A stretch of 64,000 nucleotides of DNA from Ampullimonas aquatilis (GTDB taxonomy: Bacteria; Pseudomonadota; Gammaproteobacteria; Burkholderiales; Burkholderiaceae_D), in contig NZ_CP183834.1 in NCBI RefSeq assembly GCF_049675895.1, positions 1,984,001 through 2,048,000 on the forward strand, in the 5' to 3' direction. Numbering within the stretch: the first letter of the stretch is position 1; every line of letters starts with the position of its first letter. This document shows positions 35,872 through 45,209 of the stretch, in pieces. The notes beneath the pieces were generated by a model that worked only from the letters and a program-made list of their open reading frames with translations, was not told where the DNA came from and searched no databases. Both the position numbers and the translations under genes were made by a program.

Positions 35872-38800
35872 ATGCAGCTGGAATCAGCAAAATCGGTGGG
35901 ACTACGAATTGCCGCTCTGTATCTCATTGCCGGATTCATCTGGATTCTGGCCAGCGATATGACCTTGGCTTGGCTGGTCAATAACGACCATCACACCATC
36001 GCTCAAATCCAGCTCTATAAGGGATGGTTTTACATCCTTGTCACCAGCATCGCCTTATATTGGCTGATCGTCCATCATTACAATCGGATTGAACTGAGTA
36101 ATCAGGAATTAACTTCTCTGCTTCATTTGGCACGCATTCAGGAAGAAACTCTGAATGTCGCTGTGGATAATGGTCAAATTGGCCTCTTTGAGTGGTATCC
36201 AGATACCAGCAATGCCAGCTATTCCCGGCAGTGGAAAGCCATGCTGGGTTATACCGACACCGAAATTGATGATGACTATCGCACGTTGTTGCAAGCGATC
36301 CACCCGGAAGACATGGTGGATTTTGCTTCTGCCATCAAACGTCATCAGGAAAACTTTGAAAATTTAATTATGGAGCTGCGATTGCGCCATAAGGATGGAC
36401 ATTATGTCTGGATGCGGCAAAACTATAGTTTTTTAAAAATTGAAAATCATCCGTCGATCCGGATTCTTGGTGCACAGATCGATATCACCGAACAAAAGGA
36501 ACGTGAACAAAAACTTCGTGAGGCCTTTGAATTCAATCGTCAGGTCATTAACTGTGCCCAGGAAGGCATTATTGTCTACGGGAAGGATCATCGCTATCAG
36601 TTGTGGAATAACTTCATGGAAAATCTTGCAGGCATCAAGGCAATGGATGTCCTGGGTAAACATCCCAATGAAGTTGCACCTATCAAGATCAGAGAAAAAC
36701 TGGATAGTATGATTGGCCTCGCCTTGCAAGGACAAACGCTGGAAGTTGAAAATGTGGCTTTCGATTACACGCCTTTGGGTAGAAAAGGCATCAATAAAGT
36801 TACCGTATCGCCACTAAAAAATGCCGAAGGGCAGATCATTGGTGCTTTGGGCATTGTTGAAGATGAAACCCGTCAACGCATGGCCGAAGCGCAAATTCAG
36901 CGAGGTTTGTTACGCTATCGCTCCTTGGTGGACAGTGCCGCCTTCAGTGTCTGGATTACGGATTCAGACGGCCGTATTCTTGAGCTATCCGACAACTTTC
37001 TGGCCTTGACGGGACTCAAACGAGAAGAAGTTCTGCAAGGGGTTTGGCTGCAGCGGGTGCATCCCCATGATCGAGCGGACACTGAGAAGAAATTTGCCGA
37101 AACACTGCAGCAAGGACAAGCGGATCACTGCGAGTTTCGTCTACTATTGGCCGATGGCCTGTACCGGCATATTTTATGTCGTATTGTGCCGATCATTGAT
37201 CAGCACAATCAATTGCTGGAGTGGATCATCAGCATGAGTGATATCCATGAACGCAAACAGGCCGAGGAGCAGACCATCATCCGTGCCAATCAACAAGCCG
37301 TGGTAGCCGACTTGGGCTTGTACGCGCTGGCAGGGCAAAGCCTGATCTATCTGTTTAAGGTTGCCACCCGCAAAATTGCACATACCTTTAAAGTCGACTT
37401 TGCCAGTTTCATTGAGCCGGTTGAAAACCAGCAAAAATTCATGATGCGTGCGGGTTTTGGCTGGCGCGACAGTACGGTGGACAAGGCCGTCTTTGATGGT
37501 GCAGAAGGATTGACTACCCGCGTCTATCAACAAGACAGACCCATGATTATTGATGACATCACCCGTCATGAGCGAATCAAGCCGGAATCATTTTTACTCA
37601 GTCACCATATTCATTCGGCCATCACAACGATTGTGCGTGGTCGTTTCGATCGCTATGGTGTCTTGGCCGCGTTCAGTACTGAATATAATGCCTTCACTGA
37701 TCAGGATTTAAATTTTCTGCAGTCGATTGCCAATATTTTGTCGGCCGCGATTGAACGCACGCATGGTGAGGATCAGCTTTCCTACCTGGCACACTTTGAT
37801 ACGCTGACCCGTCTACCCAACCGTTCACTGATGCAGGATCGGCTGGCACAAGCCATCGCACAAGCACATCGCAATGGTGACAAACTGGCCATCATGTATA
37901 TTGATCTGGATCGATTTAAAGTAGTCAATGATAGTCTGGGTCATCAGGTCGGTGATGAGTTACTCAAGACGGTCGCCAATCGCATTCGTTCCTGTACTCG
38001 CGAAGGCGATACGGTGTCACGTCAGGGTGGCGATGAATATACGGTACTGCTGCCCAATGTGACGCAGCTTGAAGCTGTTGCGACTGTGGCGCAGAAAATC
38101 CTTCGCGAGCTTTCCAGCCCTTTTGAAGTGCAGGGGCAGGAAGTTTATATTTCAGCCTCCATTGGTATCACGATCTATCCTGATGATGCCCAGCAGATCA
38201 ATGAGTTGATGCGCCGAGCCGATGCGGCCATGTACCGTGCCAAAGATCAGGGACGCAATGGTTATCAGTTTTTTACGCCAGACATCAACCATGCCATGCA
38301 GGAACGTCTGCGCCTGGAAAGTGGTTTGCGGGGCGCCTTGTCCAGACATGAATTGCGACTGGTCTATCAACCTCAGTTTGACTTGCACAGCGGTCAGATC
38401 GTCGGCGTGGAAGCATTGTTGCGCTGGACCCATCCTGTCTATGGTGCTATCAGCCCCGACCGTTTCATTCCCATCGCCGAAGAAACGGGTGTGATTGTGC
38501 CGATTGGTGAATGGGTAATTCAGGAAGCCTGTCGTCAGTTGCGCGTCTGGCAGGAACAGGGCTTACCTCGATTCAGAATCGCCATTAACTTGTCGGCACG
38601 CCAGTTCAATTTAAAAACGCTGAGTAATGTGATTCAAAACGTGATTGCCGACACCCGCCTGGATCCGGATTTACTTGAATTTGAAATTACCGAATCCGAC
38701 ATCATGCAAGATGCCGAAGCAGCATCCAGTACGATCCGCCATATCAAGCAATTGGGTGCCCATGTCAGCATTGATGATTTTGGAACTGGCTACTCGAGTT

Positions 38801-39087
38801 TGAGTTATTTGCGGCGCTTTCAGGTTGACTCGCTCAAGATTGATAAATCATTTGTCAACGATATCGTCAGTGAAGTCGACGATGCCCTGATTGCCAGCGC
38901 CATCATCGGTTTGGCACGTAGCCTGGAAGTGAGCGTGGTCGCAGAAGGTGTGGAAACCATAGAGCAGCTGGCGCATTTAAAAATCATGCGTTGTGACATG
39001 GTGCAAGGTTATCTCTTATCCCGGCCACTTGAAGCATACGATGTCAGCAGCTTCATTAACAACTGGCAGGGTTTGCCATTATCCTGA
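35872..39087 (+). CDS. Membrane PAS-GAF-GGDEF-EAL c-di-GMP signalling protein
   Basis: About 1071 residues from the ATG at 35872, which has CAGGAG just upstream; an in-frame ATG at 35836 lacks a ribosome site. Two N-terminal TM segments (IAALYLIAGFIWILASDMTL and GWFYILVTSIALYWLIV) flank a short loop. Three PAS domains follow (about 85-215, 220-340, 350-470), then GAF (about 475-640), GGDEF (about 645-810) and EAL (about 820-1070). The GGDEF site reads GGDEY, so cyclase activity is uncertain; the EAL site (VEALLRW, DFGTGYSSLSYL, DSLKIDKSFV) looks intact, so net phosphodiesterase activity is likely. The gene is convergent with ispF. Confidence 0.92.
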   Translation: MQLESAKSVGLRIAALYLIAGFIWILASDMTLAWLVNNDHHTIAQIQLYKGWFYILVTSIALYWLIVHHYNRIELSNQELTSLLHLARIQEETLNVAVDNGQIGLFEWYPDTSNASYSRQWKAMLGYTDTEIDDDYRTLLQAIHPEDMVDFASAIKRHQENFENLIMELRLRHKDGHYVWMRQNYSFLKIENHPSIRILGAQIDITEQKEREQKLREAFEFNRQVINCAQEGIIVYGKDHRYQLWNNFMENLAGIKAMDVLGKHPNEVAPIKIREKLDSMIGLALQGQTLEVENVAFDYTPLGRKGINKVTVSPLKNAEGQIIGALGIVEDETRQRMAEAQIQRGLLRYRSLVDSAAFSVWITDSDGRILELSDNFLALTGLKREEVLQGVWLQRVHPHDRADTEKKFAETLQQGQADHCEFRLLLADGLYRHILCRIVPIIDQHNQLLEWIISMSDIHERKQAEEQTIIRANQQAVVADLGLYALAGQSLIYLFKVATRKIAHTFKVDFASFIEPVENQQKFMMRAGFGWRDSTVDKAVFDGAEGLTTRVYQQDRPMIIDDITRHERIKPESFLLSHHIHSAITTIVRGRFDRYGVLAAFSTEYNAFTDQDLNFLQSIANILSAAIERTHGEDQLSYLAHFDTLTRLPNRSLMQDRLAQAIAQAHRNGDKLAIMYIDLDRFKVVNDSLGHQVGDELLKTVANRIRSCTREGDTVSRQGGDEYTVLLPNVTQLEAVATVAQKILRELSSPFEVQGQEVYISASIGITIYPDDAQQINELMRRADAAMYRAKDQGRNGYQFFTPDINHAMQERLRLESGLRGALSRHELRLVYQPQFDLHSGQIVGVEALLRWTHPVYGAISPDRFIPIAEETGVIVPIGEWVIQEACRQLRVWQEQGLPRFRIAINLSARQFNLKTLSNVIQNVIADTRLDPDLLEFEITESDIMQDAEAASSTIRHIKQLGAHVSIDDFGTGYSSLSYLRRFQVDSLKIDKSFVNDIVSEVDDALIASAIIGLARSLEVSVVAEGVETIEQLAHLKIMRCDMVQGYLLSRPLEAYDVSSFINNWQGLPLS

Positions 39088-39115
39088 TGGCACTGAACTG
39101 ATTCTAATTTCAAGC

Positions 39116-39595
39116 CTACAGAGCCAACAGCATGCAAACTGCTTCTGCTGCAATACCCTCGCCTCGACCAGTAAAACCCAGGCGCTCGGTGGTTTTTGCC
39201 TTGATATTGACCTGAGTCTGTTTGATACCTAAAGAGACCGCAATCGTGGCAATCATCGCAGGAATATAAGGTGCCATTTTGGGCGCTTGAGCAATGATGG
39301 TAGCGTCAATATTGCCAAGACTGTAACCGGTCTGCCTGACGCGGGCATAAGCTTCACGCAGCAGTACCTTGCTGTCAACACCGGCATATTGGGGATCGGT
39401 ATCTGGAAAATGCTGGCCGATATCGCCAATACCGGCTGCGCCTAACAAGGCATCGGTAATGGCGTGCAATAAAACATCGGCATCTGAATGGCCTAGCAAA
39501 CCTTTATCAAATGGCACCTCAATACCACCAATAATGAGTTTACGACCGCTGACCAGTGCGTGTACATCAAAGCCTTGTCCAATTCGAAATACCAT
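39116..39595 (-). CDS. ispF: 2-C-methyl-D-erythritol 2,4-cyclodiphosphate synthase
   Basis: 159 residues; fifth step of the MEP isoprenoid pathway, forming MEcPP. Zinc ligands Asp10, His12 (GFDVHAL) and His44 (LLHAITDAL) are present, as are the GHSDADV segment and the C-terminal TTERLGFTGRGEGIAAEAVC. Full length. ispF usually directly follows or is fused to ispD; here ispD lies 7.6 kb away on the same strand, with a block of signalling genes between. Confidence 0.96.
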   Translation of the reverse strand: MVFRIGQGFDVHALVSGRKLIIGGIEVPFDKGLLGHSDADVLLHAITDALLGAAGIGDIGQHFPDTDPQYAGVDSKVLLREAYARVRQTGYSLGNIDATIIAQAPKMAPYIPAMIATIAVSLGIKQTQVNIKAKTTERLGFTGRGEGIAAEAVCMLLAL

Positions 39596-39672
39596 GTCAT
39601 CTGCCTTTCAGGAAACTGGCAAATATTATACTGGATATAAGTATTATAAAAGAGGCTTATTTAAAGCACTTA

Positions 39673-39700
39673 AGGGGGTATGTTTTGACACATACCCCCT
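39673..39700 (-). terminator. Hairpin terminator after the chemoreceptor gene
   Basis: AGGGGGTATGT - TTTGAC - ACATACCCCCT, 11-bp perfect stem, 25 bases after the stop of the chemoreceptor gene. The T-tract on the minus strand is poor, so termination may be partial; ispF then could have its own promoter in 39596-39672. Confidence 0.55.
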
Positions 39701-39724
39701 CAAAATCAATCTAATGACAAGTAA

Positions 39725-41341
39725 TTAAGCCAGCCGGAATTGCGCTACCATATGCTGCATATCATTGGCCACATTATCAAGCTGACGCGCCGTTTCAGAT
39801 GTGGAGTGTGCTGCCGCGCTGTTTTCTTCCGTCATCTGGGCAATTTTTTCCACTTGCTGGGCAATATTGTTCATCGCATAGCTCTGCTCTCGAACCGACA
39901 CATTGATCTCGTTGACTGTCTGAATGGTTTGTTGCGTGCTGTTGCTGATCTGCTTGATCGCTTCGGTAGCCTGCTGAGCACGTGACACACCCGTTTCAAC
40001 ATTATCGACCACTTTCTTCATGCAATTGACCGCACGCTGTGAGCTGCTTTGCATATTGGAAATACTGCCGGCGATTTCTTCAGTCGATGTCGTCGTACGC
40101 TCAGCCAGCTTACGAACTTCATCTGCCACCACGGCAAAACCGCGGCCCTGTTCACCTGCCCGCGCCGCTTCAATCGCCGCGTTGAGTGCCAGCAGATTGG
40201 TCTGCTCAGCCACTTCTTTAATAATGGTCAACACACTGCTGATTTGCGAACTATTGAGTTCCAGCTTGGCAATTTCGGAAGAGGCTTCCTGCACAGTGGT
40301 TGAAATAGCATGAATGTCTTCCAGGGTGGCATTGATCACGTCTTCGCTTTGTGCAGCCAGTTTTCCAGCCTCACTGATCATCTGGTTGGCTTCGCCGACC
40401 CGATCAGCCACCTGAGTAATACTGACGGTCATTTCTTCAACACTGGCTGCCATATTGGACGAAGATTCGCTTTGATGCGAAGAACTGGCTGACACCTGCT
40501 GAGCCGCAGTGGACAATCCGGAAGCCGCACCCGATACACGATTGGTACCCGCATTCATCTGCGTCAATGTCGATTGAATTTTGGCGATCAACAGATTAAA
40601 GGCTGAAATCGTACGGCCAACCTCATCTTGCTGACCAACTGGTGCACGGCGGGTAAAGTCCAGATCACGCTCAATCCCGGAAACAACCGACTGCATGGCA
40701 CCCAGCGAACTGGCAATATGCTGGAACAGGCTATAACCTAAAAAGGAAAACAGGCCAATAGCCAGTAAAGTCATGCCGATCACCAGATACAGACTGAATT
40801 TGAAACCCAGCTGGCTGCTGGTATACAGCCCTTCACCCAGCTGGCGGTTGTAATCAATATCCGCCTGCAGCGCTGCTACCGCATCGCGAATAATATCGTG
40901 ATTCATGCTCTGATTCTCGCGTGCTCTGGCCAGATCATTCTGGCGCGATATCGCCAGCGTTTCAGCAGACAAGGTCAGAAATTCTTCAACATTAGCCTCA
41001 ACCTTGGTGAACAGTCGCAAATCCTCTGCATCACTGATAGCCGCGGCACGGTAGTTTTTCAGTTGGGCCTGCAAAGCCGTGCGGGTCTGAGCCATTTCCT
41101 CTTCGACACGCTGCTTTTCCTCCGCTTTGTCAAAAGCCATGTGTTCAAAAACCTCGCGATTGATTTTGCGCACCAACCCCATGGATTCATACAACATCTC
41201 GTAACTGGGCAAAATATTGGACTTGAATTGCTCGACATTGGCATTGATCTTGTTCATCTCATACAAGGAGACGGCCCCCAACGTAAGCAGGCAAACAATC
41301 GACAGGGAAATCAAAATTAATAATCGTTTGGCAATTGACAT
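39725..41341 (-). CDS. Methyl-accepting chemotaxis protein
   Basis: 538 residues from the ATG at 41341, preceded by AAAGGAGAACCTG, a very good ribosome site; a frame extension to 41443 has none. TM1 (LLILISLSIVCLLTLGAVSL), a periplasmic four-helix-bundle sensor domain (about 30-185), TM2 (SLYLVIGMTLLAIGLFSFLG), HAMP and the cytoplasmic signalling domain with the invariant hairpin EQTNLLALNAAIEAARAGEQ and DEVRKLAERT. It senses unknown ligands and controls a CheA kinase; no che genes are in the window. It is the last gene of the signalling island before ispF. Confidence 0.93.
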   Translation of the reverse strand: MSIAKRLLILISLSIVCLLTLGAVSLYEMNKINANVEQFKSNILPSYEMLYESMGLVRKINREVFEHMAFDKAEEKQRVEEEMAQTRTALQAQLKNYRAAAISDAEDLRLFTKVEANVEEFLTLSAETLAISRQNDLARARENQSMNHDIIRDAVAALQADIDYNRQLGEGLYTSSQLGFKFSLYLVIGMTLLAIGLFSFLGYSLFQHIASSLGAMQSVVSGIERDLDFTRRAPVGQQDEVGRTISAFNLLIAKIQSTLTQMNAGTNRVSGAASGLSTAAQQVSASSSHQSESSSNMAASVEEMTVSITQVADRVGEANQMISEAGKLAAQSEDVINATLEDIHAISTTVQEASSEIAKLELNSSQISSVLTIIKEVAEQTNLLALNAAIEAARAGEQGRGFAVVADEVRKLAERTTTSTEEIAGSISNMQSSSQRAVNCMKKVVDNVETGVSRAQQATEAIKQISNSTQQTIQTVNEINVSVREQSYAMNNIAQQVEKIAQMTEENSAAAHSTSETARQLDNVANDMQHMVAQFRLA

Positions 41342-41464
41342 CAGGTTCTCCTTTTTTATGTCATTTCTAATGGCGCATGATTCTTGAATCATCGCCTGAC
41401 GGATTGACACCGCCACATCAACCATAACGACCGGGCTGGTCATTTATTTAATTCAATTTCACTA

Positions 41465-41632
41465 CTAATCTGGCGTCATGTCTGGAAAAAGAATCACTTC
41501 ATCTGGCAGACCCTGTTCGTTTTTCTGAAACTCCAGTCCGGCCACCAGATCGTAGCCGGTGTCCCCCTGAAACAGCACCACAGCATTGGCAGGCATAGAC
41601 TGCAAAGCGATAATCAATTGTGCCACTGTCAT
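41465..41632 (-). CDS. Small hypothetical protein in the signalling island
   Basis: 55 residues from the ATG at 41632 with AAGGA 7 bases upstream; an in-frame start at 41689 is less likely. Begins TVAQLIIALQSMPANAVVLF and ends EVILFPDMTPD. No cysteine pair or membrane segment. It sits between the chemoreceptor and the stand-alone receiver gene on the same strand, so it may be a partner of one of them. Function unknown. Confidence 0.55.
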   Translation of the reverse strand: MTVAQLIIALQSMPANAVVLFQGDTGYDLVAGLEFQKNEQGLPDEVILFPDMTPD

Positions 41633-41755
41633 AATCGTTCCTTTTGTTTGAAATAAAGGCAAAAAAGCCCTTATATCAGCAATGCTCATACCATCAGCTT
41701 CATGTTTTGGTAGGGTTCGATATTGGCAATGCGTGCCTGGAAGACGTACCTGGGA

Positions 41756-42298
41756 TCAGTCCAGGTCATCCAAAATGACGGCGCCATCCTCAGTCCATTC
41801 AACCTGGGTGATACCCGGATGCTCACGCTCCAAACGGCGTAACTCAGCATCCTGGGCACTCAGTTTGCCGCGTGTGACGCGGATAATATCGGCCAGCTGC
41901 TGGTTTTCAAGGATCAGATTGCGATATGACAAGGCTTGGGCAATCGTAGTACGCAGCTCATAGTCTTGCCACGGTTTGCAGATAAAACGATAAATCTCTG
42001 CTTCGTTCAATGCACTCAACACCGCTTGCAAATCGGCATAACCTGACAAAATCAGACGCATGGCATCTGGCTGAATCTTGCGAAAAGCCTGTAAAAAAGT
42101 CACGCCATCCATCTCGGGCATACGATAGTCCGATAACACGAGGTCAATAGGTAGTTGTCGGGCTCGCACCAAAGCGGCTTCAGGATTATCAAATGTCTCA
42201 ACCAGGTAATGTACGCCCAAGGCATCACGTCGCGTAAAAATGCGCCGTAAAGCACTGAGGATATGCGGTTCATCATCAACTATCAGCAATCGATACAT
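41756..42298 (-). CDS. Response regulator, receiver domain plus short C-terminal tail
   Basis: 180 residues. Receiver domain RLLIVDDEPHILSALRRIF with phospho-accepting Asp in LVLSDYRMPEMDG, then LILSGYADLQAVLSALN and FICKPWQDYELRTTI. This SGYAD...KPWQD type is shared with the two other receivers of the island and is typical of regulators linked to HD-GYP or PAS outputs. After about residue 130 a short coiled-coil tail of about 50 residues (LILENQQLADIIRVTRGKL) has no known output domain. Follows the HD-GYP gene by 62 bases. Confidence 0.88.
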   Translation of the reverse strand: MYRLLIVDDEPHILSALRRIFTRRDALGVHYLVETFDNPEAALVRARQLPIDLVLSDYRMPEMDGVTFLQAFRKIQPDAMRLILSGYADLQAVLSALNEAEIYRFICKPWQDYELRTTIAQALSYRNLILENQQLADIIRVTRGKLSAQDAELRRLEREHPGITQVEWTEDGAVILDDLD

Positions 42299-42360
42299 GG
42301 TGTCTCCTTATTCTTGACCCTGGTTTATCTGACTCGGTTATTTGGTGCTACCAGATTGGG

Positions 42361-43743
42361 CTAGCCAGCTGCAACATTCAAAACACACACATGCAAACTT
42401 TTGCCATCGGTGCGTTCGTAATACTTGATCTGCTCAATCACCCGTGCATCCAGCACATGATCAGCGGCAAGCAACAGCAGGCCATCGCGGGCCACGATAT
42501 CGCGCGCCAGCTTCATGCCAGGCTTCAGATCATTGCTGGCGACTTCGCGCTCGTGTTCGGACTGAGTCACTTTCACTTCACTCACCACAACCGAACAGAA
42601 TGCCTCGACCACATCGGGATCGTAGCGTTTGCCGGCATTTTTCTTGATCAATGCGATGGACTCTTCACGACTCAGCTTTTTGGCTTGCAGTGTGCCAATC
42701 TGCAGGGCATCAAAGTCATTGGCCACAGCCACGATGCGCGCTCCGATTGGAATCGCCGCTCCGGCCAAACCATCAGGAAACCCCTCACCATCGTGACGCT
42801 CATGGTGTGAGCGGATGATCTGTGCAGCGACCTGCAATTGCTCCATGGCCATCAAGACCTGCTGTCCCTTGGCCGGATGCGCCATGACAGCCTTGCGTTC
42901 GTCAGTCGTCAAATGCAAAAAGGGTTTGTCCAGTACCTCATCACTCAAACCAATCTTGCCAACATCATGCAGATAGGAAGCCAACACAACGTCTTGCACC
43001 TCACTGCCAGGCAACTTCATGGCCACCGCAATCGCCTTGGCCATATCGGCCACCCGCCGTGAATGCCCGGCCAGCGAGCCTGCACGCAACTCAATCAGCC
43101 CGGAAAAAACCTTGACCGAATTAATGAAATTTTTCTTTAAATCACCGTTGGCCAACTCCAGAAAACCCATGGTCTGCTCAAGCTCGGAAGTACGTGCCTT
43201 GACTTTGGCTTCCAGCGTCTGATTAAACTGTTTGAGCTGTTCATTTTGCTGTTGTGTCAAACGCTCCAGTCGCAACTTTTCTTCGGCCAACAGCTTCATT
43301 TCCAAAGCCTGTTTGACCACTAAAAGAATGTCCGCATCCTGCCACGGTTTGGCAATATATCTGAAGATATGACCATCATTGATCGCCTCCACTGTCGAAG
43401 CAATATCGGCATAGCCCGTCAATAGGATACGCATCGTCTCGGGCCATTTTTGATAGGCCTGCGCCAAAAACTGTGCGCCATTCATCTCCGGCATGCGCAT
43501 GTCCGAAATCACCAGATCAAATGACTGGGATTGCATGATGTCGAGCGCTTCCTGTCCACCATGTGCCAAGGTAATCTGATAACCCTGCGCACGAAACAGG
43601 CGCCGCAATGCCTGCAAAATATTGGGCTCATCATCCACCAGCAACAGTGAAGGACCCGCCACGATGGCGGGTGTAGCCGGTGTCTGGACAGGGAGCTGGC
43701 CTGTATCGTGCACTCGGTCCATTAATGTGGCGTCAGTCGTCAT
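42361..43743 (-). CDS. Response regulator with HD-GYP c-di-GMP phosphodiesterase domain
   Basis: 460 residues. Receiver (LLLVDDEPNILQALRRLFRA, Asp in LVISDMRMPEMNG), a coiled-coil linker (about 150-200) and an HD-GYP domain (about 205-400). Metal-site motifs HSRRVADMAKAI, ASYLHDVGKIG and HPAKG are intact; the GYP loop reads HHERHDGEGFP, that is GFP instead of GYP. HD-GYP enzymes degrade c-di-GMP. The ATG overlaps the stop of the histidine-kinase gene by 4 bases (ATGA), so the two proteins are made together and the kinase probably phosphorylates this receiver. Confidence 0.92.
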   Translation of the reverse strand: MTTDATLMDRVHDTGQLPVQTPATPAIVAGPSLLLVDDEPNILQALRRLFRAQGYQITLAHGGQEALDIMQSQSFDLVISDMRMPEMNGAQFLAQAYQKWPETMRILLTGYADIASTVEAINDGHIFRYIAKPWQDADILLVVKQALEMKLLAEEKLRLERLTQQQNEQLKQFNQTLEAKVKARTSELEQTMGFLELANGDLKKNFINSVKVFSGLIELRAGSLAGHSRRVADMAKAIAVAMKLPGSEVQDVVLASYLHDVGKIGLSDEVLDKPFLHLTTDERKAVMAHPAKGQQVLMAMEQLQVAAQIIRSHHERHDGEGFPDGLAGAAIPIGARIVAVANDFDALQIGTLQAKKLSREESIALIKKNAGKRYDPDVVEAFCSVVVSEVKVTQSEHEREVASNDLKPGMKLARDIVARDGLLLLAADHVLDARVIEQIKYYERTDGKSLHVCVLNVAAG

Positions 43744-45182
43744 GATGCAATGCCCTGTAATGAAAGTGATTCAGTCAGGCTGTTTGACTGATCGTTACCT
43801 GGCTGGAGCGTATCGCCACCAGCCAGATTGAGATGTTTTTGAACCATCGGTAGCCAAACACGAAAAGTCGTGCCTTTACCAACCTGGCTATGGACTTCAA
43901 TTTCGCCACCATGTTTTTGAATGATCCCGTATGACAATGACAGCCCCAGCCCGGTACCCTTGCCAACTGGCTTGGTGGTAAAAAAGGGATCAAAGACTTT
44001 TTTAAGATTTTCGCTTGAGATCCCGCAGCCGTTATCTTCAATCTCAACCCAGATACGCTCTTTGCCAATACCTGTTTTGATCCAGACAACACCCGACTCT
44101 TTGATGGCATGACCCGCATTGACCAGCAAATTCATGAATACCTGGTTTAGCTGCGAAGGCAGGCATTCAATATTGGGCAGTTCACCGTATTCTTTCTTGA
44201 CCTCGGCCTTGTACTTGATTTCGTTGTGGACGATATTGAGGGTGCTATCCAAACAGCGATGCAAATCAGCCATCTCCCACTGCTCGGTGGAATCCACGCG
44301 GGAAAAGTCTTTGAGGTCTTGTACAATTTTTTTGACGCGGGAAATCCCCTCTTTCGACTCAGCCAGCAGATCAGTCAGATCCTGCTTCAAAAATACCATA
44401 TCAGCCTGCTGTTTAGCGGCCGCCAATGGGCCGTTGCGTACCGCATCAGGTAAATGGCTTTCTATCAATTCATATTGCCCAAGCACATTGAACAGGTCGG
44501 CCAGATAATTTTCGAGCGAGCTCAGATTGGAATTGACATAACCAATTGGATTATTGATTTCATGCGCCACACCTGCTGCCAGCTGGCCTATTGAGGCCAA
44601 CTTTTCAGATTGCAGCAACTGTCCCTGCATCTGTTCCAGTTTGCCATTCAGCAACTGCAATTCAACATTGCGATTGACCAGTTGATCCTGCTGCTCACGC
44701 ATCAGCTGCTCCACCTGACGACGCTCTTCCACATCGTCCTCCAGCATCCTGGTGACAATTTCCAGCTCTTCGGTATGCTCCCGTGCCAGCTGTTCAGCCT
44801 GCAACTCCTTGAGTTTTTGTTCGGTACGATCAACCAGCAACTCCATGAAATGGCTGATATGTCCCTCTTTACAAAACATGGGTAACACCGTGCAATGCAG
44901 CCAGTGCCAGCTACCATTCCCGCCCGTCATGGCACGTTCAGTCGTCCAGACCCGCCCCTGCCCCAGATCTGACAACATACCGGTCACATTCCAGAATGGG
45001 TGCATCTGTCCGGTCAGACTTTCAGGCGTTATATTGATCAATTCGCACAACTGTTTACTGACATCCTGAATCACACCCTGGGTATCAAATAACAGCGCCG
45101 GGCTATTCAAAAAAAGCGGATACAAACGGATGATCTCCAGCGTTGCAGGCGCATTGTCCATTGGTTTTATAGTGCGGGCCAT
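43740..45182 (-). CDS. PAS-domain sensor histidine kinase
   Basis: 480 residues, soluble: no membrane segment. An N-terminal PAS-like domain (about 20-130, NSPALLFDTQGVIQDVSKQL) is followed by a long coiled coil (about 130-205). The HisKA-type domain has the His in GVAHEINNPIGYVNSNLSSL. The ATPase domain has N box NLLVNAGHAIKESG, G1 box EIEDNGCGISSENL and G2 box GKGTGLGLSLSYGII. It is the only kinase of the island and has three receiver proteins around it. Gene order and overlap point to the HD-GYP regulator as main partner. 27 bases after the HDOD gene. Confidence 0.92.
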   Translation of the reverse strand: MARTIKPMDNAPATLEIIRLYPLFLNSPALLFDTQGVIQDVSKQLCELINITPESLTGQMHPFWNVTGMLSDLGQGRVWTTERAMTGGNGSWHWLHCTVLPMFCKEGHISHFMELLVDRTEQKLKELQAEQLAREHTEELEIVTRMLEDDVEERRQVEQLMREQQDQLVNRNVELQLLNGKLEQMQGQLLQSEKLASIGQLAAGVAHEINNPIGYVNSNLSSLENYLADLFNVLGQYELIESHLPDAVRNGPLAAAKQQADMVFLKQDLTDLLAESKEGISRVKKIVQDLKDFSRVDSTEQWEMADLHRCLDSTLNIVHNEIKYKAEVKKEYGELPNIECLPSQLNQVFMNLLVNAGHAIKESGVVWIKTGIGKERIWVEIEDNGCGISSENLKKVFDPFFTTKPVGKGTGLGLSLSYGIIQKHGGEIEVHSQVGKGTTFRVWLPMVQKHLNLAGGDTLQPGNDQSNSLTESLSLQGIAS

Positions 45183-45209
45183 CGTAGTCTCCGTTTTTTG
45201 TCATGAATT

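Noticed and set aside
42361..43743. Broken HD-GYP domain because of GFP instead of GYP
   Set aside because: The metal-binding residues are intact, and Tyr to Phe in the loop is conservative; activity cannot be excluded.
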